A stretch of DNA of 64,000 nt from Chloroflexota bacterium (GTDB taxonomy: Bacteria > Chloroflexota > Anaerolineae > Aggregatilineales > Phototrophicaceae), in assembly GCA_013388745.1 (NCBI GenBank), contig JACAER010000042.1:101539-165538 (forward strand), given 5' to 3'. A program made the position numbers and the translations under genes. Position 1 is the first letter of the stretch, and every line of letters begins with the position of its first letter. Under the pieces are notes generated by a model. It had not been told where the DNA came from and did no database searches. It saw only the letters and a list, made by a program, of their open reading frames with translations. Positions 51,128-58,996 of the stretch are shown one piece after another.

Positions 51128-51559
51128 TTAGTGGGATAGCGGCCACTCCTCATCAATATGGCTGTAGTGAATCGTCAGCACTTCTTCCACCATCTCGGCG
51201 GACGCCGTGTTAAATTCTGAGTAGGCGATCTCGCTGATCCATGCATCCTGAATCGTCCAGCGACGGGTGACTTTGCCGTTATCAATTGCCAGCAGTGTCA
51301 GGGTACGACGCGGGCGCGTGCCCGATTCAGCGGCGGCGCGGGTATCATGTATCCAGCGATTGATGAGGTTACTGCCGTCGCGCTGTACCATTTTGCTGAT
51401 CTTAAACGGCTCACGCGCCAGACGATTTTCGCCCTGTACGAATTTGAATGAGACAAAACCCACGATGCGGAAAATGCCGTTGACGCGCTGACCGTCGATT
51501 TCCAGCGCGAATTCGTTGGCGACGAGGCTGTCAATCATGTTGTGGCTGTTCTCAGGCAT
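51128..51559 (-). CDS. T4 gp19-like phage tail tube/contractile-injection tube homologue, solitary
   Basis: A 143-residue protein. NEFALEIDGQRVNGIFRIVGFVSFKF, FKISKMVQRDGSNLINRWIHDTRA, RRTLTLLAIDNGKVTRRWTIQDAWISEIAYSEFNTASAEMVEEVLTIHYSHIDEEW follow the order and hydrophobic pattern of the PF06841 (phage T4 gp19) tube family: the paired beta sheets, the central helix with GxxL-type turn, the Arg-Trp strand, and the final strand with a conserved Glu-rich segment. Length is also typical. No sheath, baseplate, spike or ATPase gene is nearby. The call rests on motif pattern and was not confirmed by alignment. It may be a captured or domesticated tube protein. Confidence 0.65.
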   Translation of the reverse strand: MPENSHNMIDSLVANEFALEIDGQRVNGIFRIVGFVSFKFVQGENRLAREPFKISKMVQRDGSNLINRWIHDTRAAAESGTRPRRTLTLLAIDNGKVTRRWTIQDAWISEIAYSEFNTASAEMVEEVLTIHYSHIDEEWPLSH

Positions 51560-51685
51560 GATAGCTGTGCTCCCTGTGCTTCACCTGGCGCAGATAATCT
51601 ATCAAGAAGTATATCGCTTGTGGTCGAATATCTCTAAGCCCCTTATAATGAACAACCAGAATCAAGCTGTTCAAGGGCATACAGA

Positions 51686-53875
51686 TTGTCCGTACAAAGA
51701 TGGATGTTGATCGGCTGCCTGCTGCTGTTGATCGGCTGTACACCGCCGCCACAGCAAGAAACGCTGCCGTTACCGACGCTGGCCGCCAGTGGCACCCCGC
51801 CGAATTATAGCTGGGAAGCGGCGCAGCGTGTCGCCAGCGATTTTCTGAGCGCATGGCGCAATTTTGATTATGCCGCGATGCACCGCCTGACCACCGTTGC
51901 TACACAGGACGCCACACCGTTGACAGATTTTACGGCGACTTACGAAAACGCGCGCGCCGAGATGACGCTGCTCGCGCTGAATTACCGCGAAAACACGCTG
52001 CTCAGCCAGCAGACCAACGTCTATATCCTCAATTATGATGTGACCTTTACCACCAATATTCTGGGCGAATTCAGCGACCTAAATCGCAATCTGACACTCG
52101 TCATGGATACACAGGTCGGTGATTGGCGAATCGCCTGGTCGCCAGGCGACATTTTTGCCGAGATGGGCGACGGCGCTGCGCTGCGTCTGGAGCGCAATAT
52201 CCCCAACCGGCTCAATATCTATGACCGGAGCGGCACAGTACTGGCCGATCAGAATGGCCGCGTTGTGGTCGTGCAGGTGGTGCGGCAGGATATCCCTAAC
52301 CTCGAAGCCTGCCTGAGCAGCTTGGCGACAGCGCTGAATCTGACACCGGAAGAAGTGCAAACGCGCCTGAACAACGCGGGAGTCGATTGGCTGGCCGATG
52401 TGGGGATTATCGAGGCACAGACCTATGTGACGATGCATGAGGGGCTGGAACGCGACTGCGACGCGCAGTTTGTGCCGCGCGCTGTGCGCCGCTATCCCAA
52501 CGGGACACTTGCGCCGCATATCGTCGGCTATGTCGGCTATCCTGATGAAGCAGGCGTGGCAGCGGTGCAGGAAGCCGGTTTCCCGCGCGACGCGATTTTG
52601 GGACGCAGCGGGATCGAGGCGTCGTGGGATGAAACGCTGCGTGGACGCCCCGGCGGGCGTCTGGTGCTGCTGTCGCGCAATGGGGAACGCCTGCGGGCGC
52701 TGGCCAATGCCGCGCCGCACCCCAGCCAGAGTGTGTGGTTGACGATCGACGCTGACCTGCAAGCGTTTGTGCTGCGGGCGCTGAGCGAAGCCTACGCAGC
52801 GAATGCCTGGTGCGCGCGTTCGCCGGGGTCCGCCGCCGTCATCATCGATGTGAACACCGGCGCGATTCTGGCACTGGTCAGCTATCCGACATTCGACGCC
52901 AACGCCTTTACATCCTTCCCGGAAATGGGGCGCGCTGCCGCGCAAACTATCGTGCAGCAGGTGCAGGAAGATTCGCGGCTGCCGCAGCTCAATCGTGCCA
53001 CACAGGGCATCTATCCCGCTGGCTCCGTATTCAAAATTGTTGATACCATCGCCGTTACTGACAGCGGTATTTACCCGCTCGACCAAACTTTTAACTGCGG
53101 CGGCGCTTGGGAGCGCGACGGTATTGTGCGCTACGATTGGCTGGAGGGCGGGCACGGGCCGCTGCGCCTGCCGGGACCGCTGACGCAAAGCTGCAATCCG
53201 TTTTACTATGAAGTCGGCTATCAGATGAATCTGGCAGACCCGTATCTGCTGCCGGAATACGCGCGCCGTCTCGGTCTGGGCGCGCCCACCGGCCTGACCG
53301 ATATTCCGGAATCGCCGGGTTTGATTGGCGACCCGGATTGGCTGCTGAACACACGCGGCGAAGAGTGGAATTTCACCGAGGCCATTTCGATGGCGATTGG
53401 GCAGGGCGCGGTAGAAGTGACGCCGCTGCAAATCGCGCGGTTGGCGGCGCTGGTCGCCAACGGCGGGCTGCTGTATCGCCCGCAGTTAGTGCACCAGGCC
53501 GGCATCTTTGGCGAAGCGCCAAGCTACACGATGCAGCCGGAACTGATGAGCGATACAGGAATCGCGCCAGAAGTGATCGAACTGACGCGCGAAGGTATGT
53601 GCGCGGTGACAACGACCGTGAGCGGCACAGCCTATTTCGTATTCCGCGATTCGCCTCTGCAAGACAGCATCGGGGTGTGTGGCAAAACGGGCACTGCACA
53701 GGATTTGACCAATCCTAACAGCAATCCTTTCGCCTGGTTCGCAGCCTATGCCCCGCGCGAAAATCCTGAAATCGCGATTGTGGTGATGGTGCAGAACGCG
53801 GGCGAGGGTTCGGAAGTGGCAGCGCCCATTGTACGGCGCATCCTCGAATACTACTATCTGGGGATGAGCGGATAG
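51686..53875 (+). CDS. Lipoprotein class B penicillin-binding protein (MecA/PBP2-like transpeptidase)
   Basis: A 729-residue peptidoglycan transpeptidase outside the membrane. Instead of the usual transmembrane anchor, the start (MLIGCLLLLIGC) ends in a lipobox Cys at residue 18 from the TTG, so it is probably a lipoprotein. An NTF2-like MecA_N domain (about 40-165) precedes the PBP dimerisation domain (RLNIYDRSGTVLADQNGRVVVV) and the transpeptidase. SxxK is in AGSVFK near 447, SxN in SCN near 502 and KTG in CGKTGTAQ near 666. The TTG at 51686 has AAGGG 8 nt upstream; ATG 51704 would shorten the signal peptide. It cross-links peptides and is a beta-lactam target. Confidence 0.92.
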   Translation: MSVQRWMLIGCLLLLIGCTPPPQQETLPLPTLAASGTPPNYSWEAAQRVASDFLSAWRNFDYAAMHRLTTVATQDATPLTDFTATYENARAEMTLLALNYRENTLLSQQTNVYILNYDVTFTTNILGEFSDLNRNLTLVMDTQVGDWRIAWSPGDIFAEMGDGAALRLERNIPNRLNIYDRSGTVLADQNGRVVVVQVVRQDIPNLEACLSSLATALNLTPEEVQTRLNNAGVDWLADVGIIEAQTYVTMHEGLERDCDAQFVPRAVRRYPNGTLAPHIVGYVGYPDEAGVAAVQEAGFPRDAILGRSGIEASWDETLRGRPGGRLVLLSRNGERLRALANAAPHPSQSVWLTIDADLQAFVLRALSEAYAANAWCARSPGSAAVIIDVNTGAILALVSYPTFDANAFTSFPEMGRAAAQTIVQQVQEDSRLPQLNRATQGIYPAGSVFKIVDTIAVTDSGIYPLDQTFNCGGAWERDGIVRYDWLEGGHGPLRLPGPLTQSCNPFYYEVGYQMNLADPYLLPEYARRLGLGAPTGLTDIPESPGLIGDPDWLLNTRGEEWNFTEAISMAIGQGAVEVTPLQIARLAALVANGGLLYRPQLVHQAGIFGEAPSYTMQPELMSDTGIAPEVIELTREGMCAVTTTVSGTAYFVFRDSPLQDSIGVCGKTGTAQDLTNPNSNPFAWFAAYAPRENPEIAIVVMVQNAGEGSEVAAPIVRRILEYYYLGMSG

Positions 53876-53886
53876 AGATAAACAGT

Positions 53887-53918
53887 GAGGCCGAGCAAAA
53901 CTGCCCGGCCTCGTTGTT
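53887..53918 (+). terminator. Terminator of the PBP gene
   Basis: GAGGCCG (53887-53893) pairs with CGGCCTC (53906-53912), followed by GTTGTTT. Confidence 0.65.
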
Positions 53919-53945
53919 TAGTGCTGATTAGTCAGGGTAAGGGGC

Positions 53946-55016
53946 TTATTCACCGCTCGGCGGCAGCAGCACGGCGTCGATGACATGGATGACACCGTTG
54001 GCAGCGTCAATGTCGGTGGCGATGACCGCCGCGCCGGGGTTGTCTTCGCTGGCGTTGATGAAGGGGTTGCCTTCTTCATCGAGCGTGATGGCGATCGCAG
54101 TGCCTTCCAGGGCGGTATTGACCAGCAGCGGCTGTGTCATGTCTTCCATTTCCATCATCAGCGTCGCCAGATCACCGCTGTGGGCAATCATGGGCACGAC
54201 ATGGTACAGCAGGATAGGGGTCACAGCGGCGGGGTCGGCCATAATCGCCATAACCGCATCTTCACCCAGAGCTTCAACAGCGGCGGCAAAAGCGGCATCG
54301 GTTGGGGCGAAGACCGTCAGTTCGGCTTCGGGGTCGCTCAGCGTTTCGAGCACGGCGGGGTCAGCGGCCTGCACAGCGGCCAGCAGGGTGGTGAATTCAG
54401 GCGCTTCTTCGTCAGAGGCGGCATCGACCACGATTTCGGCCAGCGTGCGCATTTCGGGCACCAGCACCGCGTCAATGACATGGATCACGCCGTTGGAAGC
54501 TTCAATATCGACCATTTCCAGGTTCAGGTTAGCCTGGTCAATCGTCACGCCGCCTTCTTCAGTCACGGCGATATCAATGTACTGACCGTTGAGCGTGGGG
54601 ACAGAGATCGCGCCATCGTTGGCTTCCAGAGCAGCCACGACATCCGCAGACATCACAGCGCCGTCAAGTGCATGGTACAGCAGCACCGGAGTCACGAAAG
54701 CGGCAAAAGCTTCTGGGTCGTTCATCACCATGGCGAGATCTTCTTCGCCGATCATGTCGGGCAGGGCGGCCATGAGGGCGCCGAACGCAGCATCGGTGGG
54801 GGCGAAGACCGTCAGCGAGGCTTCGGGATCGCTCAGGGCTTCCAGGACGGCGGGATCAGCGGCCTGCACGAGGGCGAGCAGTTGGCTGAATTCGGGCGTT
54901 TCGCCCGTGGCAGCGGCGACAACGATGTCGGCGATTGTGCCCGGCTCATACTGTGCCAGGACAGGGGCGACAACGAGAGCTAAGAGCAAAACTACGAACA
55001 GCATAACCTTACGCAT
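53946..55016 (-). CDS. Secreted protein with two fasciclin (FAS1) domains
   Basis: A 356-residue exported adhesion-type protein. Residues 1-21 form a signal peptide (MLFVVLLLALVVAPVLA|Q). Two FAS1 domains follow (about 28-170 and 190-350). Each has the H1 box (LTVFAPTDAAF), a central strand-helix region and the H2 box (NGVIHVIDAVL). The domains are highly similar to each other, which points to internal duplication. FAS1 proteins mediate cell-cell or cell-matrix contact; here no anchor is present, so it is secreted or bound indirectly. AGGAGA lies before the ATG. It is followed by the sugar operon on the same strand. Confidence 0.93.
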   Translation of the reverse strand: MRKVMLFVVLLLALVVAPVLAQYEPGTIADIVVAAATGETPEFSQLLALVQAADPAVLEALSDPEASLTVFAPTDAAFGALMAALPDMIGEEDLAMVMNDPEAFAAFVTPVLLYHALDGAVMSADVVAALEANDGAISVPTLNGQYIDIAVTEEGGVTIDQANLNLEMVDIEASNGVIHVIDAVLVPEMRTLAEIVVDAASDEEAPEFTTLLAAVQAADPAVLETLSDPEAELTVFAPTDAAFAAAVEALGEDAVMAIMADPAAVTPILLYHVVPMIAHSGDLATLMMEMEDMTQPLLVNTALEGTAIAITLDEEGNPFINASEDNPGAAVIATDIDAANGVIHVIDAVLLPPSGE

Positions 55017-55042
55017 GGTACAAAATTCTCCTGTTTAAGAGA

Positions 55043-55058
55043 TGCAACGAGGGTTGCA
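55043..55058. promoter_or_regulatory. Palindrome in the fasciclin gene leader
   Basis: TGCAAC (55043-55048), GAGG, GTTGCA (55053-55058), about 27 bp upstream of the ATG. Could be an operator or a leader hairpin. Confidence 0.35.
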
Positions 55059-55215
55059 ACACAACGTCAGACGCAAGGTAAGATTTTTGGCTGAGAAGGG
55101 CATAAAGACGGCTTAAAAAATTGTTAAGACGCGCATGTGAAGCTTCTCATAATTGTGCAGGAGGCGAGTTGGTGGGTTTCTGCCAGACTGCCTGACGCCC
55201 TGAGAATCTGCCTTA

Positions 55216-55995
55216 TCACGGCTGCCGCTGATAGACACGCACGTAATCGACGCGCATGACTTGTGGAAAGACGGTCGTGTCGTCGGGATAGCCGGGCCAA
55301 AACCCGCCGACGGCGACATTCAGCAGCAGAAAAAAGGGATGGTCGAAGACCCATTTGGCGCCGTCGGGCAGCCGGGCGGGCGTGAGGGCGAAATACTGCG
55401 TGCCGTCGAGATACCAGCGAATTTCATTCGCCTCCCATTCAAGCGCGAAGACGTGAAAATCGTCCTCAAAGAACTGGCCCGGCGGGAGCGCATGGCTGCC
55501 GCCGATGCAGTGCCCGCCGGAATAGCCGGGTCCGTGTACAGTGCCATACACAAGCGCCGGCTCGCGCCCAATGTTTTCCATAATATCGATTTCGCCGCAG
55601 TCCGGCCAGCCGATGGTGGCAATATCTGCGCCCAGCATCCAGAAGGCGGGCCAGATGCCCTGGCCATAGGGCAGTTTGAGGCGGGCTTCGGCACGGCCAT
55701 AGGTGAACTCGAAGCGCTGGCGGGTCAGCAGGCGGGCAGAGGTATAACGACAATCGCCATACCAGCAGGGCAGCGTTTGCGACTGGGCGGGCGTGGCGCT
55801 GCGCGCGGTGATCGCCAACGCGCCTGTGCCGTCGAGCGCGACATTGGCGGTCTCGGCGGTGTAATACTGCCATTCCTGATTGCCCCAGCCATGCCCGCCA
55901 ATCTCACATTCCCATTTTTGCGGATCGGGCGGCGTTCCCTGCGCGCCGTCGAATTCGTCGTGCCAGACAAGCTGCCAATTGGGGGAAGTGGTCAT
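55216..55995 (-). CDS. Glycoside hydrolase family 16 beta-glucanase, no signal peptide
   Basis: A 259-residue GH16 enzyme that cleaves beta-1,3(-1,4)-glucans such as laminarin or lichenan, retaining mechanism. WQLVWHDEFDG begins the jellyroll. The catalytic motif is GEIDIMENIG (nucleophile and acid/base Glu near 133-138), preceded by PAFWMLG and followed by GTVHGPGYSGGHCIGG. The domain is complete. An in-frame TGA lies 12 nt before the ATG, and GAGGAG 9 nt upstream supports the start, so there is no room for a signal peptide. Most GH16 enzymes are secreted; this one is probably cytoplasmic and may degrade imported oligosaccharides. It follows the ATPase gene by 56 bp. Confidence 0.9.
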   Translation of the reverse strand: MTTSPNWQLVWHDEFDGAQGTPPDPQKWECEIGGHGWGNQEWQYYTAETANVALDGTGALAITARSATPAQSQTLPCWYGDCRYTSARLLTRQRFEFTYGRAEARLKLPYGQGIWPAFWMLGADIATIGWPDCGEIDIMENIGREPALVYGTVHGPGYSGGHCIGGSHALPPGQFFEDDFHVFALEWEANEIRWYLDGTQYFALTPARLPDGAKWVFDHPFFLLLNVAVGGFWPGYPDDTTVFPQVMRVDYVRVYQRQP

Positions 55996-56051
55996 CGTAA
56001 ATGCTCCTCAAAACTGCTCCAAAATGCTGTGGCGGAGTGTCATAAGCTCCC

Positions 56052-57164
56052 TCAGGACAACGCTTGCTCGGTATCCGGGTCAAAGAGGCAAAGCTGCTCG
56101 GTATCGACCTGTAAGTGAATGCGGTCGCCAATGGCAAAAGTGGTATCGTCGAGAATCTGGAACAGGGCGGCGAACGAGGGGCCGGCGGCCAGCTTGAAGA
56201 CGACGATCACCTCGCCAACCAGCGCGTCTTCGTTTTCAATTTCGGCTTCCAGCAGCGTGTCCCCCGCCGAAGCGCTGTTCATGAGTGTAAAAGCGGTGGG
56301 CGGAATGCCGAGCACAACTTTGTCTTTGTTGTGGGCGCGCAGCACAGCGTTCCAGCGGGCGGGCAGGGACAGCGCCGCGTTTTGGCCGAAGCGCGCCGCA
56401 TAGACGTCATGGACGGAATCGAACGTCAGGGTGCTGAGCACGAGATTCATGGAGGGCGCGCCGATAAAGCCGGCGACGAAGGTGTTGGCTGGATGCTGGA
56501 TGAGATCGCGGGCAGCGCCGATCTGCTGTAAGTGTCCGTGCGCGATGATGGCGATACGATCACCGCTGGCGAGGGCTTCGGTCTGGTCGTGTGTGACATA
56601 GAGCGAAGGCTTGCGCTTTTCGCGATGCACCATGAGGATGTCGCGGCGCGCCTGCACACGCAGTTTGGGGTCAAGATTCGAGAGCGGCTCATCAAATAGA
56701 TACAGATCGGCATCTTTCGCCAACGCGCGTGCCAGCGCCACGCGCTGCTGTTCGCCGCCGGAAAGATCGACCACAACGCGCTGAAGCAGCGGTGTAATAC
56801 CCAATTTTTCGGCGGCGATTTTGATGCGTTGGTCGATCATGTTTTTGGGCATCCCGCGCGCTTCCAGTCCGTAGGCGATGTTTTCCCAGGCGTTCATATG
56901 GGGGTAGAGGCCATAATCCTGGAAGACCATGCCAATATTGCGCTCACGCGGCGTGAGGTTGGTGATGTCGCGGCCATTAAGAATGATGTGGCCAGCATCG
57001 GCTTTTTCGATACCGCAGAGGACGCGCAGCAGCGTGCTTTTGCCGCCGCCGGAAGGCCCCAACAGCACGAAAAATTCACCCTCGGCCACCGACAGAGTGA
57101 TGTCACGCAGCACGGCATTTTGCCCGTAGGTTTTAGTGAGGTGATGGATTTCGAGGAAGGTCAT
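56052..57164 (-). CDS. Sugar ABC transporter ATP-binding protein (MalK/UgpC type), third copy
   Basis: A 370-residue cytoplasmic ATPase of a carbohydrate importer. Walker A is LLGPSGGGKST, Q-loop VFQDYGLYPHMN, signature VDLSGGEQQRVALARAL, Walker B DLYLFDEPLSNLDPKLR, H-loop THDQTEA. A TOBE-type regulatory C-terminus follows (LVLSTLTFDSVHDV...). AAAGG lies upstream of the ATG, 11 nt after the YesL-like gene. It is one of three MalK-like ATPases in this operon. Only two permease genes are present, so the copies may form hetero-dimers or serve other permeases. Confidence 0.93.
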   Translation of the reverse strand: MTFLEIHHLTKTYGQNAVLRDITLSVAEGEFFVLLGPSGGGKSTLLRVLCGIEKADAGHIILNGRDITNLTPRERNIGMVFQDYGLYPHMNAWENIAYGLEARGMPKNMIDQRIKIAAEKLGITPLLQRVVVDLSGGEQQRVALARALAKDADLYLFDEPLSNLDPKLRVQARRDILMVHREKRKPSLYVTHDQTEALASGDRIAIIAHGHLQQIGAARDLIQHPANTFVAGFIGAPSMNLVLSTLTFDSVHDVYAARFGQNAALSLPARWNAVLRAHNKDKVVLGIPPTAFTLMNSASAGDTLLEAEIENEDALVGEVIVVFKLAAGPSFAALFQILDDTTFAIGDRIHLQVDTEQLCLFDPDTEQALS

Positions 57165-57175
57165 AGATTAGCCTT

Positions 57176-57853
57176 TCAAAGCGCGACCGCACGATAAAAC
57201 TCGGTTTGCAGCAGCATGACGAGAATGGGCACGATGAGCGCCAGCCCAGCGATCGACACGATGCCCAAAAAGAGCGCGGCCAGACAGACCAGCGCCAGCA
57301 GCAGTGTATGCGCGGGGTGCAGCCAGAACAAGCGGACAGCGCGCGCGGCCAGGCGAGACAGCGGCCAGGCAGGTTGGGCGACGAGCAGTGGCCCCCAGTA
57401 GAGCGACACCAGCAGCGTGAGCAGCAACAACAGGCGTGCCAGCACATCCAGCAGCAGCCAGCCATTGTCTTCCGCGAACAGCGCTAGCGCAGCCAGCCAG
57501 AAAAAGAGACTGTAGAGGGGCATTAGCTTGAGCAGGCCAGGCTTAAGCTGCTGGCGGAAACAATCGCCAATCAGGTAACGATCAACGGCTGCGCCTGTGC
57601 TAACCTGCCATAAGACGGCAAACAGAGTAGCGGTGACGGGCGGAAAAGCGAGCGCGCTGTACAGGGTGAAGGTCAGACGCAAAAAATCGGGCAGGGGGAA
57701 AGCCCACGCCAGCAGCAGCGGCAAACCCTGCGCCACCCACAACAGATTGAGGGCTACCATGCGTTCTAGCTGGTCGCGCAGAATAGCGAAGGCACGTTCT
57801 AGCGGGGTGCGTTCTTCTTCGATGCGCGGGTCGGAGTCGTCAAAAAAGGGCAT
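57176..57853 (-). CDS. YesL/DUF624-like membrane protein
   Basis: A 225-residue inner-membrane protein with about five to six hydrophobic segments (LNLLWVAQGLPLLLAWAFPL, VTATLFAVLWQV, YSLFFWLAALALFA, LARLLLLLTLLVSLYWGPLLVA, LLLALVCLAALFLGIVSIAGLALIVPILV). The NLLW...P...TATLFAVL segment fits the YesL/DUF624 family, which accompanies sugar ABC transporters in Firmicutes and Chloroflexota; its function is unknown. It is spaced 8 nt and 11 nt from the flanking ATPase genes. The similarity is by pattern only and modest. Confidence 0.65.
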   Translation of the reverse strand: MPFFDDSDPRIEEERTPLERAFAILRDQLERMVALNLLWVAQGLPLLLAWAFPLPDFLRLTFTLYSALAFPPVTATLFAVLWQVSTGAAVDRYLIGDCFRQQLKPGLLKLMPLYSLFFWLAALALFAEDNGWLLLDVLARLLLLLTLLVSLYWGPLLVAQPAWPLSRLAARAVRLFWLHPAHTLLLALVCLAALFLGIVSIAGLALIVPILVMLLQTEFYRAVAL

Positions 57854-57861
57854 GACAGGTC

Positions 57862-58983
57862 TCAGCGCTTGAGCAGCGAAAGGCCGCTTTGGGGGTCGAA
57901 GAAGTGCGCTTTTTCGAGATGCAGCGCCAGCGGAATCTCTTTTTCTAGATACGTGGCTGGCAAACGGGTGCGGAAAGTGGCGGTAAAATCCTGCGGCACG
58001 CCTTCAATAGTGCTGAGGTAAACGGCGCATCCAGTAGACGATGGCTCGATGACATTCACGATGCCGCGTATCTGATTAAACTCGGTGACGGCGAAGGGGG
58101 CGAGTTTGGGCGAGTGCAAATCTTCGGGGCGCAGTCCCATTTTGACCGGCGCGCCGACGTAAGTTTGCAGCGCGTCGCGGATTTCGGCAGGCAGGCGCAC
58201 ACGCAAGCCCGGATTCACGGCGTAAAATTCGTCAGCTTCGACTTCGATCGTCACATCAAAAAGGTTGATGCTCGGCGTGCCGATGAAGTAGGCGACAAAG
58301 AGGTTAGCGGGAGACTTGTAGAGGTCGCCGCCAGCGCCGATCTGCTCGATTTTGCCGTCGCGCATGACGGCGATACGATCACCCATCGCCATTGCTTCGG
58401 ATTGGTCATGCGTGACATACACACTGGGTTTTTGCTTTTGGTTGTGCAGCGCCACAATGTCTTCGCGCGCCTGGTGGCGCAGTTGGGCATCGAGATTGGA
58501 AAGCGGTTCATCGTAGAGAAACAAATCGGCGTCGCGCACCATCGCACGTGAAAGGGCGACACGCTGGCGTTCACCGCCGCTGAGCTGGCGCGGCTTACGC
58601 TTGAGCAACTGATCGATACGGAAGGTTTTGGCGGCGGCGGTCACGCGCTCATGGATGAGGGCACGGGACGCGCCGCGCGAACGCAGCCCATAGGCGATGT
58701 TGTCGTAGACGGTGAGGTGCGGGAAAACAGCATAGTCCTGAAAGACCATCGCCACGTTGCGATCTCTGGGGCGAATATCGTTAACGCGACGTTCGCCAAA
58801 ATAGATGTCGCCCCCGCTGGCGGGTTCCAGCCCGGCCAACATGCGCAGCGTCGTGGTTTTGCCGCAGCCGGAAGGCCCGACCAGCACAAGAAATTCGTGC
58901 TCGCCCAGTTCAAAGCTGACAGCATTCACCGCTGTTTTTTCGGCGAATTGTTTGGTGAGATTGGTGACTGTAATCGAAGCCAT
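57862..58983 (-). CDS. Sugar ABC transporter ATP-binding protein (MalK/UgpC type), second copy
   Basis: A 373-residue ATPase. Start ATG 58983; the frame is open upstream, but only this start has MalK-like sequence (MASITVTNLTKQFAEKTAVNAVSFELGEHEFLVLVGPSGCGKTTTLRMLAGLEPASGG) and it lies 13 nt after the upstream stop. Q-loop FQDYAVFPHLT, signature LSGGERQRVALSRAM, Walker B DLFLYDEPLSNLDAQLR and H-loop THDQSEAMAMGD are intact, followed by a TOBE domain (VKMGLRPEDL). It should energise the adjacent permeases. Confidence 0.93.
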   Translation of the reverse strand: MASITVTNLTKQFAEKTAVNAVSFELGEHEFLVLVGPSGCGKTTTLRMLAGLEPASGGDIYFGERRVNDIRPRDRNVAMVFQDYAVFPHLTVYDNIAYGLRSRGASRALIHERVTAAAKTFRIDQLLKRKPRQLSGGERQRVALSRAMVRDADLFLYDEPLSNLDAQLRHQAREDIVALHNQKQKPSVYVTHDQSEAMAMGDRIAVMRDGKIEQIGAGGDLYKSPANLFVAYFIGTPSINLFDVTIEVEADEFYAVNPGLRVRLPAEIRDALQTYVGAPVKMGLRPEDLHSPKLAPFAVTEFNQIRGIVNVIEPSSTGCAVYLSTIEGVPQDFTATFRTRLPATYLEKEIPLALHLEKAHFFDPQSGLSLLKR

Positions 58984-58996
58984 AACGCCCGTCCAG

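Noticed and set aside
51128..51559. Prophage or contractile injection cluster around the tube-like gene
   Set aside because: Flanking genes are HIT, HAD, PBP and fasciclin genes. No sheath, baseplate, integrase or attachment site is seen.
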